Shown: positions 36,709 to 45,133 of the stretch, piece after piece
How the letters are laid out: every line of letters begins with the position of its first letter
How positions within the stretch are numbered: position 1 is the first letter of the stretch
Source of the DNA: Bog-366 sp963722555
Lineage (GTDB): Bacteria > Acidobacteriota > Terriglobia > UBA7540
Reading direction: 5' to 3'
Length of the DNA: 64,000 nt
Assembly (NCBI GenBank): GCA_963722555.1
Contig: CAVRNQ010000007.1
Coordinates: forward strand, 744,001 to 808,000
Program-made: the position numbers and the translations under genes
Notes under the pieces: model-generated
Told to the model about the DNA's origin: nothing
The model's database searches: none
The model's input: the letters and a program-made list of their open reading frames with translations, nothing else

Positions 36709-36739
36709 ATTATAGCTTGCTCCACGCAGAAACTCGCAA
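36709..36739 (-). promoter_or_regulatory. Predicted promoter of mutS
   Basis: On the minus strand a perfect TATAAT (36714-36709) lies 24 bases before the mutS start. TTGCGA (36739-36734) upstream would be a -35 box at a long spacing of 19 bases. Confidence 0.45.
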
Positions 36740-36775
36740 GGGCGTTTTGGAGGGCCGGCGCTACAAGGACCAGAA

Positions 36776-37324
36776 TCATTGCGAAGGCAATTTCGGAATA
36801 TAGCGCACGTCGGGGAGGTGACGAAACTTCTGATCGAAATCCAGGCCGTAGCCCACCACGAACACGTCGGGGATTTCAAAGCCCACGTAATCGGCCCGGA
36901 CGGGAACTACGCGGCGCGAGCGCTTGTCAAGCAGCGTGACCAGCTTTAGGCTACGCGGGGCGTGCGCCGCAAGCAGTTCCTGCAAGTAGTGAAAGGTGCG
37001 GCCGGTGTCGAGGATGTCTTCGATGATCAGGACGTCGCGGCCTTCGATGCTGAGGTCAAGGTCCTTGGTGATCTTTACTTCACCGGAAGAGATGGCGCCG
37101 GCGCCGTAGCTCGCGATGCCTAGAAAATCCACCTTGCATGGGATGGAAAGATTCCGGATGAGGTCCGCCATAAAAACCCAGGAGCCTTTGAGGACGCCAA
37201 CCAGATGGGGACTCCGGCCCTGGTAGTCGCGTGAGATCTCCGCGGCGAGTTCGCGGACGCGTGCGGCGATCCTGGCAGCATCCAGGAGGACGGGAAGTTC
37301 CGGGGCGGTGGAAGGCTCAGGCAT
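36776..37324 (-). CDS. hpt: Hypoxanthine phosphoribosyltransferase
   Basis: The 182-residue protein has the type I PRTase layout: LVGVLKGSWVFMADLIRNLS, the flexible-loop region SYGAGAISSGEVKITKDLDL, the PRPP-binding motif VLIIEDILDTGRTFHYL and the C-terminal VPVRADYVGFEIPDVFVVGY with YGLDFDQKFRHLP. It salvages hypoxanthine or guanine to IMP or GMP. It reads leftward from the same intergenic region that drives rpsT the other way. Confidence 0.95.
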   Translation of the reverse strand: MPEPSTAPELPVLLDAARIAARVRELAAEISRDYQGRSPHLVGVLKGSWVFMADLIRNLSIPCKVDFLGIASYGAGAISSGEVKITKDLDLSIEGRDVLIIEDILDTGRTFHYLQELLAAHAPRSLKLVTLLDKRSRRVVPVRADYVGFEIPDVFVVGYGLDFDQKFRHLPDVRYIPKLPSQ

Positions 37325-37336
37325 GCGCGTTCACCG

Positions 37337-37366
37337 TTGACGGTTCTAAAGCCTATCTGCTACATT
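37337..37366 (+). promoter_or_regulatory. Predicted sigma-70 promoter of rpsT
   Basis: TTGACG at 37337-37342 and TACATT at 37361-37366 are spaced by 18 bases, about 33 bases before the GTG start of rpsT. Confidence 0.55.
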
Positions 37367-37398
37367 GAAGGATTGCATTCTGCTCAAAAGGAGTTTCC

Positions 37399-37662
37399 GT
37401 GGCAAGTCATAAATCCGCACTGAAGCGCATCAAGCAAACCTCCAAGCGCACCGAACAGAACACTGCGCATACCACGCGGCTGCGTCACCAGATCCGCAAG
37501 TTCCGAGCGGCGCTCAAGGCCAAGGACAAAGCCGCGGCGCAGGCGTTGTTGAAGCCCACGGTGACGATCATCGACCAGGCCGTTCACAAAGGCATCCTGC
37601 ATCCCAACACCGCTGCCCGCCACAAGTCGCGGCTGACGGTCGCCTTCAACTCGCTGGCGTGA
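37399..37662 (+). CDS. rpsT: 30S ribosomal protein S20
   Basis: The 87-residue basic helical protein begins MASHKSALKRIKQTSKRTEQ and contains the family block HPNTAARHKSRLTVAFNSLA. S20 binds 16S rRNA early in 30S assembly. The start is GTG 37399 with a strong AAAGGAG site. It is divergent from hpt and convergent with holA. S20 and HolA are neighbours in many bacteria, which supports both calls. Confidence 0.96.
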   Translation: MASHKSALKRIKQTSKRTEQNTAHTTRLRHQIRKFRAALKAKDKAAAQALLKPTVTIIDQAVHKGILHPNTAARHKSRLTVAFNSLA

Positions 37663-37734
37663 CAAGCAGCGTTCAGCTTTCAGCGGCTGCCTCGGCTGCT
37701 AGCTGGGGCTAGCTTCGGTGCAGTGGGCGGGCGA

Positions 37735-38820
37735 TCAGCTTTCCGCCGCAGGCACGGGGACTTCATCGCCGAGGGCGGCTTCGCCCGAGGGCGATTTGCC
37801 CACCACGATTTGCCACACCAGAAACTCCAGCAGGATTTTGGAATCCTTCCAGGAAGACTTGATTCCCAGATCGGCGCGGCGCACCGCACGCATGGCTTGC
37901 AGCACTTCCTCGCGGGGATAATTCTTCTGCGCAAAGAGCGCAATTTCAGAGGTTGAGTAGGCATTCGCGCCCCGCGACCAGCCGCCGCGGTAGGCCTGGC
38001 TGGCCACTCCGCGCAGCGTCTGGCGGAACAGGTCGCCGATGCACCAGAGGATGAGGGTTTCGGCGACTTTGCTGGCCAGCAACTCGCGCAGCGTCGAGAG
38101 CGCTTCGCCGCACTTGCGCTCGCCGATGGCGCGCAACAATTTGCCAATCTCGCGCTCCTCGCGGAAGGCGACGATCGACTCCAGATCCGCGGGCGCCAGG
38201 CGCTTAAGGCCGGGCCGCGCCGTCAGGAGCTTCTCCAGCTCCGTATGCATCCAAAGCAAGTTGACGGCGGAGGGTCCGCCGCCCGAACGCGAGTCCGAGC
38301 TGATCTCAAACTTCCCCGCGATTTCCTCCGCGAGGTCGCGCTCGATCTCCACGCCCGCATGCTGAAGAAAGTGTTGCGCCCAACGCGCGGCTTCCTGGCA
38401 GTCCGGGGAACGCAACTCGACGAGCTGCGCCTTCTTTTCGAGCAACTGGATGAAGCGTCGGCGGCGGTCGGGCTCCGCCGCGAGGAATACCACTGTGGAG
38501 AACGGCGAGGGGCGCTCCAGATAAGCGCGCAACGCTTCCGTGTCCTCATCGCCGGCTTGCTTGAAGTCTTCCGGGTCGGAGATGAGCAGAAAGTTGTGGC
38601 CGCCCAGCATGGGCATCTGCTCGGCGCCTTCGAGCTCGCGCTGGAGCTTGCCATTCTCGAATTCAGCTTCCGCCAGGCACCATTGTCGCGAGTCCGCGGG
38701 GATGGAGTTCACCACGGCCTTGCGGCACTCCTCCTGTAGGAAGCGATCGGGGCCGCGCAGGAAATACGCCGCGCCCGCCTCGCCTTTCCGCAACAGCGCG
38801 ATGAATTCCGTGGGCCGCAT
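37735..38820 (-). CDS. holA: DNA polymerase III subunit delta
   Basis: The 361-residue protein has the HolA pattern. The N-terminal AAA+-like domain has FLRGPDRFLQEECRKAVV and PMLGGHNFLLISDPEDFKQA, and the collar domain has the late block YPREEVLQAMRAVRRADLGI with KSSWKDSKILLEFLVWQIV. Delta opens the beta clamp within the clamp loader. Identity rests on pattern and position beside rpsT, since the sequence of this family is poorly conserved. The first 40 residues include LRKGEAGAAYFLRGPDRF, a normal start. Confidence 0.85.
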   Translation of the reverse strand: MRPTEFIALLRKGEAGAAYFLRGPDRFLQEECRKAVVNSIPADSRQWCLAEAEFENGKLQRELEGAEQMPMLGGHNFLLISDPEDFKQAGDEDTEALRAYLERPSPFSTVVFLAAEPDRRRRFIQLLEKKAQLVELRSPDCQEAARWAQHFLQHAGVEIERDLAEEIAGKFEISSDSRSGGGPSAVNLLWMHTELEKLLTARPGLKRLAPADLESIVAFREEREIGKLLRAIGERKCGEALSTLRELLASKVAETLILWCIGDLFRQTLRGVASQAYRGGWSRGANAYSTSEIALFAQKNYPREEVLQAMRAVRRADLGIKSSWKDSKILLEFLVWQIVVGKSPSGEAALGDEVPVPAAES

Positions 38821-38964
38821 GAGGAAGAGTTTACCGGCAAGGGGCGGATTGCGGAAGCGAAAAAGCCAGAGAAGAGGGTAGGAATAGGGAAGAGTATCTA
38901 GAGGCGCTACGTGCGCACCGATGGGTCACCAGGTACGGACTCCGCTAGCCACGTAAACTGGGCG

Positions 38965-40698
38965 TTAGGAGGAACTGGCGTTTCCCGACCGGTCCACCGC
39001 CACCACCGAGTAGCCACCTGGGCGGCCATTGCCGGGCCCGGAGTCGATGAATTCACTCGCCGCGGTCGAGCCGATCCGGACACCGTGGTGGTAAACGCGG
39101 TAGTAGCACAAGTCCGGCTCGGTATTGGGAGTCCAGCGCAGGCGCGTGGCATCAACGGCTCCGCCGGGAATGCGGGTATCGCGCAGGCGCGTCGCTTCCA
39201 AGCCGCGCACGGCTGCCGGGGGAGTATCGTCATAGGCGGTGGTGTAAACGGCCAGGCAGCCGGCCTCGACCGCGTCCGCCAGCACGCCATCTTGCAGTGG
39301 GATCTTGGCCGCAGGCTCTTGCAGGTCGCCATCCACGGTCACGGGAACGTGTTTCGGGTCATACACGTATTTGCGGAAAACCGCTGGCTGACTCGCGCCC
39401 GGAAGCATGAGCTTGACCGGCGCCTCGCGTATTTCGCGGTTGATGACCGCGATCGACCACGTCTTGTCTTCGTCGTGCTGGACGGCCGCTACGCGCAGCT
39501 TCTCCTCCACCGCTTTGACTTGATAGACCGTGGCGGGGCCGCGGAAGAACTTGGTGAGGAGACCATAGGAATAGTAAGGGGCGCGCGGGGCAGCGCCGTT
39601 GGTCAGCCACTTGAAGACGCCCCATTGGTTGATGTACGTCGCGCCCTTTTCATCCGGGTAATCGGTAAAGGTCCAATAGCTCAACGCGTAAACGCCGGCA
39701 TTAATGGCTGCGAGAGCCGCTTCCGCTAGCTGCAAGCCGGCCAGGGGCTCCAGGGGAGTGTCGAAATACCGGCAAGCATCCCAGCGCACACCATATTTCA
39801 AATCAAAGTATTGCGCAGGTCCAAATTCACCGAGTATGAAATTCTTTCCTTTGGCACGGGCAAGATTCACCGCCCACCCGCACCGCTCCTTAAACCAGGA
39901 GTAGAAATCCAGGTTGTCGGGCTCATGCTCGTTGATGTAATGATGTCCGCCGTAGATTCCTGTAATGTCGTCCATGTGTGCGGCGGCCCATTCGAGCGTG
40001 GGCCAGTACTCGACGGGCGAGGCATCCGTGGCCAGGAGCTTGATTCCCATGCCGCGCCGCTTGATTTCGGCGAAAATGCTCTGCTGATAGCTCTGGTATT
40101 TGGGCAGGTCATTGTGCATATCGGCCCATTCGTGCAGGGAGAGTTCGTTGGTGCAGCAGTAATACTTCAGGTTGGTGGCGCCCCGGTTGACGAGATATTC
40201 GAGATCGTCCACCACGGCGCCGGCGTAGGCGCGACGGTCTTCGTCGCTGGTGGCCTCTTTCAGGTCGGCGGTGGTGATGTAGATTTCCGTTCCGGCGGCT
40301 TCTTTCATGAACACCAACTGCCGCGCCATTGCTTCCAGCACTTTCGCATCGCGGACGCCGGGCTTGTCCTGCTGCCAGTGGTGGAAAAGCCGGGCGAAGC
40401 GCGGATTCAGCTCGCGCCAGCGCTTGGCCAGAACCTGCTCGAAGAAGTCCTGTGTGCTCACATCCAGGAACATCTCAGCGTGAAACCCCACACCACCGAA
40501 ACGCTCTCGCACCGGGGTGGCGGTGACAACGATTTCGGTGGGATGGGCCGCGACCGTTTGTGGCCCCAGCGCAGGAGGGGGAAGCGCGGGCCGCCCGGAC
40601 GCACCACCTGCCGCACACTTCCCCGGACCCAGCAGACCCAGGCCAGCGGCGCCCTCCATGCCCCGGCGAATGAAATCACGACGTGTGTAAGAAGCCAT
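38965..40698 (-). CDS. Tat-exported clan-A glycoside hydrolase with fibronectin III-like tail
   Basis: ATG 40698 follows GAGGGGG and gives 577 residues starting MASYTRRDFIRRGMEGAAGL, a twin-arginine signal. The barrel has features of clan GH-A: VRERFGGVGFHAEMFLDV near the start, the acid/base site YYCCTNELSLHEWAD and the nucleophile site NFILGEFGPAQYF. GH39-, GH30- and GH5-like proteins share this spacing, so I do not choose a family. A beta domain follows (WSIAVINREIREAPVKLMLP). The last 90 residues look like a fibronectin type III module (DATRLRWTPNTEPDLCYYRV). The product probably acts on plant or microbial polysaccharide outside the cell. Confidence 0.75.
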   Translation of the reverse strand: MASYTRRDFIRRGMEGAAGLGLLGPGKCAAGGASGRPALPPPALGPQTVAAHPTEIVVTATPVRERFGGVGFHAEMFLDVSTQDFFEQVLAKRWRELNPRFARLFHHWQQDKPGVRDAKVLEAMARQLVFMKEAAGTEIYITTADLKEATSDEDRRAYAGAVVDDLEYLVNRGATNLKYYCCTNELSLHEWADMHNDLPKYQSYQQSIFAEIKRRGMGIKLLATDASPVEYWPTLEWAAAHMDDITGIYGGHHYINEHEPDNLDFYSWFKERCGWAVNLARAKGKNFILGEFGPAQYFDLKYGVRWDACRYFDTPLEPLAGLQLAEAALAAINAGVYALSYWTFTDYPDEKGATYINQWGVFKWLTNGAAPRAPYYSYGLLTKFFRGPATVYQVKAVEEKLRVAAVQHDEDKTWSIAVINREIREAPVKLMLPGASQPAVFRKYVYDPKHVPVTVDGDLQEPAAKIPLQDGVLADAVEAGCLAVYTTAYDDTPPAAVRGLEATRLRDTRIPGGAVDATRLRWTPNTEPDLCYYRVYHHGVRIGSTAASEFIDSGPGNGRPGGYSVVAVDRSGNASSS

Positions 40699-40903
40699 AG
40701 AAACCCCCTCAGGGAGAATCGGGAGATCGCGAGTAACCCACTCGGGAAGCATTCCCCCGTTAGGACCGCGCGGCGTTTGCCCCCTACTGACAACCCAGCG
40801 AGCCTTCACGTGCGTAAGGCACGCATCGATGAGCGCGCGGCGGGTGTGACAGCCGCGACGCTACCTGACGTTAGGGAGGGCAGACGAGTACTCGCGCCAC
40901 GAG

Positions 40904-41305
40904 CTATTTCACCGTGAAGCTCACAGAAGACAGCTCGGCGCCCGCCTCATCGGTGACGTCAACTTTCCAGCTCCCCGCCTTGACCGCTTTCGAGCTCCAA
41001 GTACGCGTGGAAGCGAACTTGAGGTCCAGGGATTGCTCAAAGACTTTCTTGTCGCCGAGGTACCACGCATGTTTGATCGTGGCCGGCGTGGTCGAGGCCG
41101 TGATTTTGGTCCAGCAATACAGGGTGCCGGCCGAAGCCTCGAAGGCCGTGTTTTCACCAACCGGCTCGTGGTTGGCCACCGAGGTTGCGACAACGATCTT
41201 CTCTACTTTCAGGGCCGCACTCGCAGCTTTCTCAGATTTTTCCTGAGCGGCAGCGAGGCCCTGAGCCAGCAAGACGCAGGCCAGAACACTCAACAGTTTC
41301 TTCAT
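40904..41305 (-). CDS. Secreted DUF2914-like protein
   Basis: From ATG 41305, with GGAGGAAAACCC before it, the product has 133 residues and a signal peptide (KKLLSVLACVLLAQGLAAAQ). The mature part is an all-beta domain with GTLYCWTKITASTTPATIKH, HAWYLGDKKVFEQSLDL and WSSKAVKAGSWKVDVTDEAG, the signature order of DUF2914. The function of DUF2914 is unknown. The gene lies 205 bases upstream of the clan-A hydrolase on the same strand and may share its transcript. Confidence 0.8.
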   Translation of the reverse strand: MKKLLSVLACVLLAQGLAAAQEKSEKAASAALKVEKIVVATSVANHEPVGENTAFEASAGTLYCWTKITASTTPATIKHAWYLGDKKVFEQSLDLKFASTRTWSSKAVKAGSWKVDVTDEAGAELSSVSFTVK

Positions 41306-41637
41306 GGGTTTTCCTCCCTCCAGCGTGCGCAGATCGACCCGTCCCATTCCCGACAAGTGCGAAAGCGCATATAGGCACACGCTCTTTACCAGGGTGCAAG
41401 CTGCCGTTCTCTATACACCCATTCGGTTAACAGAGCAAGGGGACGCGAGCGCCGGTAGTGGCGTCATTTGGAATTCTTTCCCGAAGGGGGCGCTCAGTGA
41501 GTAGCCCCCTCTTATTATCGCGTCCCCTTTTAGCTTGCAAATCACGCGCCGTCTTGAATGAGCGCCCCAGGATTGACTTTCAGGAAAGACCCGCATATTC
41601 TGGCCCCCCCATAAGAGACCCCTTTCGGAGAAAACCA
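41306..41637. other. Boundary between core genes and accessory island
   Basis: No gene seen. Composition shifts here from GC-rich to nearer 50 percent by eye. No tRNA or direct repeat that would mark an attachment site was found. Confidence 0.4.
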
Positions 41638-42450
41638 GTGACGATGGCGGCTGGATTCTGGTGCATGGACGGTATAGTTCTCTTTGCAGATACGGAACTT
41701 ACTTACCCAGAATCGCTAAAGCACCAAGGGTCTACCAAGGTTCGGACTTACGAGAACCAGGGTGTTGCTGTCGCCCTTACCGGTGCCGGAGATTGGGAAT
41801 ACCTTCGGATGGCGTTTGAGAACGTCACTCGCAGGCTGCCAACGGCGGGCAATACGTCTGATGAGATACTGGACAAGATTCAAGAAACCATCCTCGAAAT
41901 TTACGATACCAACATTGCTCTATATCCAAACAAGCCAAAGCCAGGGTTTGATCTATTCGCAGCGGTTCGAAGCCCCGATTCCAGCCTTGCGCTGATGAAG
42001 TCAGCCGATACAGCATTCAGCAGAACCTTTAAGTTTGAAATGTCGGGCGTAGGCAAGCTATTGGGCGTTTACCTAGCGGACCTACTCTACGAGCCAAGTA
42101 TATCCGTAAAGCAAGGCCTCTTCTTAGCGGCATACATCCTTCGCGTTGCCAACAAATATGTTGCTGGCGTCGGAGGCCGAAGCGATGTAGTTACGCTCAA
42201 CTCGTCAGGTAAACTACAAGTATCTTTGGGCATCGAAATGGATGTCCTCCAAGAGCACTTTGATCGCTTCGACTCAATTCTCCGCCCACTCCTCTTGGCG
42301 GTTCCTGACGTGCCGGACCCTTTCCTATCCACCGCTGAAGCAATTAAAGAGACGCAGACAAAATTCGATGAGCGGCTAGCTGAATTCGTGCGGAATGTGA
42401 AAGAACTGCGAGATCAGTACGAATACGAGAAGTCTCCATTTAAGTTCTAA
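41638..42450 (+). CDS. Proteasome-beta-like Ntn hydrolase
   Basis: Starting at GTG 41638 (GGAG eight bases upstream), the 270-residue product begins Met-Thr-Met. If the first Met is removed, Thr becomes residue 1, and Asp17 (in FADTEL) and Lys33 (in GSTKVR) fall at exactly the positions of the 20S proteasome beta catalytic Thr1/Asp17/Lys33. The proteasome-like VALTGAGDWEYL block follows. A later GVGGRSDVVTL region matches the SGG segment by position, but the Asp166/Ser169 pair is not evident. The C-terminus is a charged helix (TKFDERLAEFVRNVKELRDQ). It is not HslV: it is longer and no HslU is nearby. The gene lies in an accessory island, and the substrate is unknown. Confidence 0.7.
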   Translation: MTMAAGFWCMDGIVLFADTELTYPESLKHQGSTKVRTYENQGVAVALTGAGDWEYLRMAFENVTRRLPTAGNTSDEILDKIQETILEIYDTNIALYPNKPKPGFDLFAAVRSPDSSLALMKSADTAFSRTFKFEMSGVGKLLGVYLADLLYEPSISVKQGLFLAAYILRVANKYVAGVGGRSDVVTLNSSGKLQVSLGIEMDVLQEHFDRFDSILRPLLLAVPDVPDPFLSTAEAIKETQTKFDERLAEFVRNVKELRDQYEYEKSPFKF

Positions 42451-42490
42451 GGACATTGCATCAACAAGCGCATGCTGTTACAATAAGAGA

Positions 42491-42628
42491 ATGAAAAAGA
42501 ACCCTGCTGCCGTTTCCCTTGGTCGCCGTGGTGGCCAAGCTACCGCGAAGCGCGGACCTGATTATTTCCGTAAAATCTCCGCTATGCGCAAGACCCGCGC
42601 CGGTGGAAGACCCCCTAAGGAAAAATAG
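42491..42628 (+). CDS. Small basic GRRGG-type protein
   Basis: This 45-residue frame, too short for usual gene callers, reads MKKNPAAVSLGRRGGQATAK and continues with an Arg/Lys-rich, Gly-rich tail ending GGRPPKEK. Small proteins with a GR(K/R)GG-x-A-x-A-KxGP motif, related to the KGG/YciG stress-protein repeat, are widespread and poorly understood. It starts 40 bases after the Ntn hydrolase stop, so co-transcription is likely. A weak purine-rich site (AATAAGAGA) precedes the ATG. Confidence 0.6.
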   Translation: MKKNPAAVSLGRRGGQATAKRGPDYFRKISAMRKTRAGGRPPKEK

Positions 42629-42713
42629 ATTTACTGTGTAGGTGCAGCATAGGTGCAAGATTTTCTTCTTGACAAACAGCAAGCGGTTGCTGTAAGGTGT
42701 TCCTGAAAGCAAA

Positions 42714-42747
42714 AGCCCCGCCCTCAGCGCTAACTGAGAACGGGGCT
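42714..42747 (-). terminator. Hairpin with T-run, leftward terminator-like
   Basis: AGCCCCG (42714-42720) pairs with CGGGGCT (42741-42747), with an inner CTCAG/CTGAG stem. On the minus strand the stem is followed by TTTTGCTTTC. It may end transcripts from the right, or belong to the edge of the transposase module. Confidence 0.5.
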
Positions 42748-42827
42748 AAATCAGCAATCGCGGGGGTAGCCGCAATGCCGACTCTCAATCGCATTATCGG
42801 CTTGCTTCCGCAGAAAGGCAAGCCGTA

Positions 42828-43670
42828 ATGAATATCCTTCCCTTGGAAAAGCAAGTCCACATCATCAATAGTTTGATCGAGGGTTGCTCGATGAGGGCCA
42901 CGGCCCGAATGGTCGGAGTGGAGCGCAACACGGTTACACGGACACTGCTGAAAATCGGCCAACGGTGCGCTGAGTTGCTAGACAGAAAAATCCGACGTGT
43001 GCCCGCGCGCCGCGTCCAGGTTGACGAAATCTGGACCTATATCTTCAAGAAAGAAGCCCGCATCACCGACGATGACCCGCCAGAGCGCGGCGACCAGTAC
43101 GTATTCATCGGCATGGACGCAGACACCAAGTTGGTAATCTCGCATCTAATCGGCAAGCGGGACGCGACGACCGCTTTCTACCTCATGGAAGACCTGAAGG
43201 GCCGGCTGGTTTACAGGGTCCAGCTTACGACGGATGGCTTCCGACCATACTTGAACGCCGTAGAGGATAACTTCGGCGCTGACATCGACTACGCCATGCT
43301 TGTGAAGCTCTACGGGACAGAGAAGCGCGAAGCTTCCGCACCAGAGTGGTACGGCCCACCGAGAGTGATTGCAGCCATTCCCACTCGCATTACCGGCAAG
43401 CCGGACTGGGCGCATATCTCGACATCCTATATCGAACGTCAAAACCTGACTCTGAGAATGCAAGCGCGCCGATTCACTAGGTTGACGAACGCTTTCAGCA
43501 AGAAATTGTCGAATTTGTGCGCCCAGGTTGCGCTACACTTCGCGCATTATAACTTTGTGAGGATTCACCAGACGTTGCGGTGTACACCCGCAATGCAGGC
43601 CAGCCTCACCGATCATGTTTGGGATCTGCAAGAACTGTTGTCTGCGCGTGCGGGAGCGACGGATGTCTAA
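42828..43670 (+). CDS. IS1-type DDE transposase
   Basis: The 280-residue protein has a helix-turn-helix start (IINSLIEGCSMRATARMVGV, VERNTVTRTLLKIG) and an IS1-like DDE catalytic domain with VDEIWTYIFKK (Asp), TTDGFRPYLNAV (Asp) and SYIERQNLTLRM (Glu). The length is full and the frame intact, without the programmed frameshift of classical IS1. I found no terminal inverted repeats or target duplication around it. It may be a single-gene or domesticated form, a type common in environmental genomes. The final four bases overlap the convergent gene at 43667. Confidence 0.85.
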   Translation: MNILPLEKQVHIINSLIEGCSMRATARMVGVERNTVTRTLLKIGQRCAELLDRKIRRVPARRVQVDEIWTYIFKKEARITDDDPPERGDQYVFIGMDADTKLVISHLIGKRDATTAFYLMEDLKGRLVYRVQLTTDGFRPYLNAVEDNFGADIDYAMLVKLYGTEKREASAPEWYGPPRVIAAIPTRITGKPDWAHISTSYIERQNLTLRMQARRFTRLTNAFSKKLSNLCAQVALHFAHYNFVRIHQTLRCTPAMQASLTDHVWDLQELLSARAGATDV

Positions 43671-43984
43671 GCCCCGAGTTTCCACTTTTTTTCGCGTGTA
43701 TTAACCACTTCAGAAACGGAGTTTTTAAGGGCAACACTGAAACCTTTGAGCGAATCAGGGGTAAATCTTGACCAGTTTACTTTCTCAGTTTCGAACATCA
43801 GCAGGACCGTGCTCACGTGCTTCGATATCTCTTCGGGAGAGTGTTCGCGCAACGCCCGCACTAACCTCTCAAGCGTAAAGGCCATGTGTTTGGCATCTTC
43901 GATCAGTCGCTCAAGTTTCTGTTCAGCGGCATGGTGTTCTCTTACCGCTTTCCCTATGATGGCGTCCTGATCTCTCTCAGTCAT
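43667..43984 (-). CDS. Small helical protein, unknown function
   Basis: From ATG 43984 (GAAGGTAG before it) the protein has 105 residues, is acidic-basic mixed and predicted all-helical: REHHAAEQKLERLIEDAKHM, FTLERLVRALREHSPEEISK, and a basic end TREKKWKLGA. A longer start at 44020 is possible but adds a Cys/Pro-rich piece without a ribosome site. No family recognised. It overlaps the transposase stop by 4 bases, which suggests the transposase module has long been part of this locus. Confidence 0.55.
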   Translation of the reverse strand: MTERDQDAIIGKAVREHHAAEQKLERLIEDAKHMAFTLERLVRALREHSPEEISKHVSTVLLMFETEKVNWSRFTPDSLKGFSVALKNSVSEVVNTREKKWKLGA

Positions 43985-44047
43985 GATGTAGCTACCTTCG
44001 CAAATTGGTTCTTGTGGCATAGTCCGGTAACCCCCTAAAACAAAAAT

Positions 44048-44076
44048 GCGCCCAGCAACACATCTTAGCTGGGCGC
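44048..44076 (-). terminator. Leftward hairpin terminator or attenuator
   Basis: GCGCCCAGC (44048-44056) pairs with GCTGGGCGC (44068-44076). On the minus strand the stem is followed by ATTTTTGTTTTAG. It lies between the minus-strand gene at 43984 and any promoter further right, so it may act as an attenuator. Confidence 0.6.
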
Positions 44077-44182
44077 GCCCCTTGCTGACTCAAAAGGTAA
44101 CAAGGGAACCCGTCAAAAGCCTATTTTTACTCTTTCCCTCCAAACAATTCAAGACTAAACTTCTCCCGCGAGGCAGAACTCC

Positions 44183-44578
44183 GTGAAACAAAGGATTGTT
44201 CTTGCCGTCGGCACCATTCTTGTCATCGTAGCTGGACTATTCCCGCATTGGAATTTCGTCGCAACCCCTCGTCCCGGCTGGACCATCAAGAAGTCAGCCG
44301 GATACTCTCCTCTATTCTCTCCTCCAGTGATCCGCGTGGTTAATACCGGCACCGATGAAGAAGAACCCACAACTGGCCGAGACCCAAGAGATGTCAGCGT
44401 AGAGTTGGACTGGAGCCTTCTCCTCGCCGAATGGACGACAATTCTCTTGGCGACTAGCGGTCTCTTCCTTTTCTTAAGACTTCTAAAGTCAACCCCGACT
44501 CCCCCTCAGGTGACGCATGGACGACCAAGACGAGAAGTTCTCGACACACGAGTTGACGACAGAACGCGTTACCAATGA
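44183..44578 (+). CDS. Small membrane protein, unknown
   Basis: The 131-residue protein starts at GTG with GAGG nine bases upstream. It has two membrane segments, one at the N-terminus (RIVLAVGTILVIVAGLFPHW) and one near residue 85-100 (TTILLATSGLFLFLRLL). A hydrophilic loop with TGTDEEEPTTGRDPRDVSVE is predicted outside the membrane, and a short charged tail follows. Small proteins with this two-segment shape are common in islands. No family recognised. The next gene overlaps its last 62 bases in another frame, suggesting coupled translation. Confidence 0.55.
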   Translation: MKQRIVLAVGTILVIVAGLFPHWNFVATPRPGWTIKKSAGYSPLFSPPVIRVVNTGTDEEEPTTGRDPRDVSVELDWSLLLAEWTTILLATSGLFLFLRLLKSTPTPPQVTHGRPRREVLDTRVDDRTRYQ

Positions 44579-45128
44579 TTTGGCTAAAATGACAGCGGAT
44601 TTGGCCACGCACCCAATGGCTACTAGCATTCCAAGCCAAACTCCGCAGAAGTCGATGCTCAAGAGGGCGTCGATTAGGCTCGCATGGATAATCCTGGCGG
44701 CCGCCTCGGGAGTTGCCATCCTCGTTTTGGCGGCGGCACTCATCGTTGGCCTCACGTGGTTCTCCGCACACGCTCTGCCCTGGGTGCAGAAGGCCCGCGC
44801 AATAACTCTGTTGCTTAGTCTTTTCATTTTCTTGCCGATGCTGATTTTCAAGCGGAGTCGCCGCCTCGGAGCAACATGCCTCTTCTTTGGTTCCTACGTC
44901 TTTGGCCTTGCCTGTTGGCTCTTGTCGTTTATTCTGACTCTGGGATTCCTGGGAGTCTTTTGGCTGATCATCGGCCTGCTCCTGTTTGGTGTTGGAGTGT
45001 TCCCAATGGCCTTGATTGGATGTGCTCTTCACAGGGCATGGCCCCTTTTCTGGGTCGTTCTCCAATCGTTCGGATTGATGGTAGCGGCGAGGCTGATATC
45101 TGGAGCAGTCCTGCGGCGCTACGAGTAA
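44517..45128 (+). CDS. Multi-pass membrane protein, unknown
   Basis: The 203-residue product has a polar N-terminus (about 50 residues, MDDQDEKFSTHELTTERVTN) followed by four or five hydrophobic segments: LAWIILAAASGVAILVLAAA, AITLLLSLFIFLPMLIF, CLFFGSYVFGLACWLLSFIL, LGVFWLIIGLLLFGVGVF and LFWVVLQSFGLMVAARL. No enzymatic motif or recognised family. It overlaps the preceding small membrane protein, and the pair may form one complex. Confidence 0.55.
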   Translation: MDDQDEKFSTHELTTERVTNDLAKMTADLATHPMATSIPSQTPQKSMLKRASIRLAWIILAAASGVAILVLAAALIVGLTWFSAHALPWVQKARAITLLLSLFIFLPMLIFKRSRRLGATCLFFGSYVFGLACWLLSFILTLGFLGVFWLIIGLLLFGVGVFPMALIGCALHRAWPLFWVVLQSFGLMVAARLISGAVLRRYE

Positions 45129-45133
45129 ATCGT

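Noticed and set aside
35378..36715. A 445-codon rightward open frame
   Set aside because: It is antisense to mutS, which is unambiguous.
39811..40917. A 368-codon rightward open frame
   Set aside because: It is antisense to the clan-A hydrolase with Tat signal and catalytic Glu motifs.
41638..42450. Calling the Ntn hydrolase HslV
   Set aside because: The catalytic spacing fits proteasome beta in general, but the protein is about 100 residues longer than HslV, has no HslU neighbour and lies in an accessory island.
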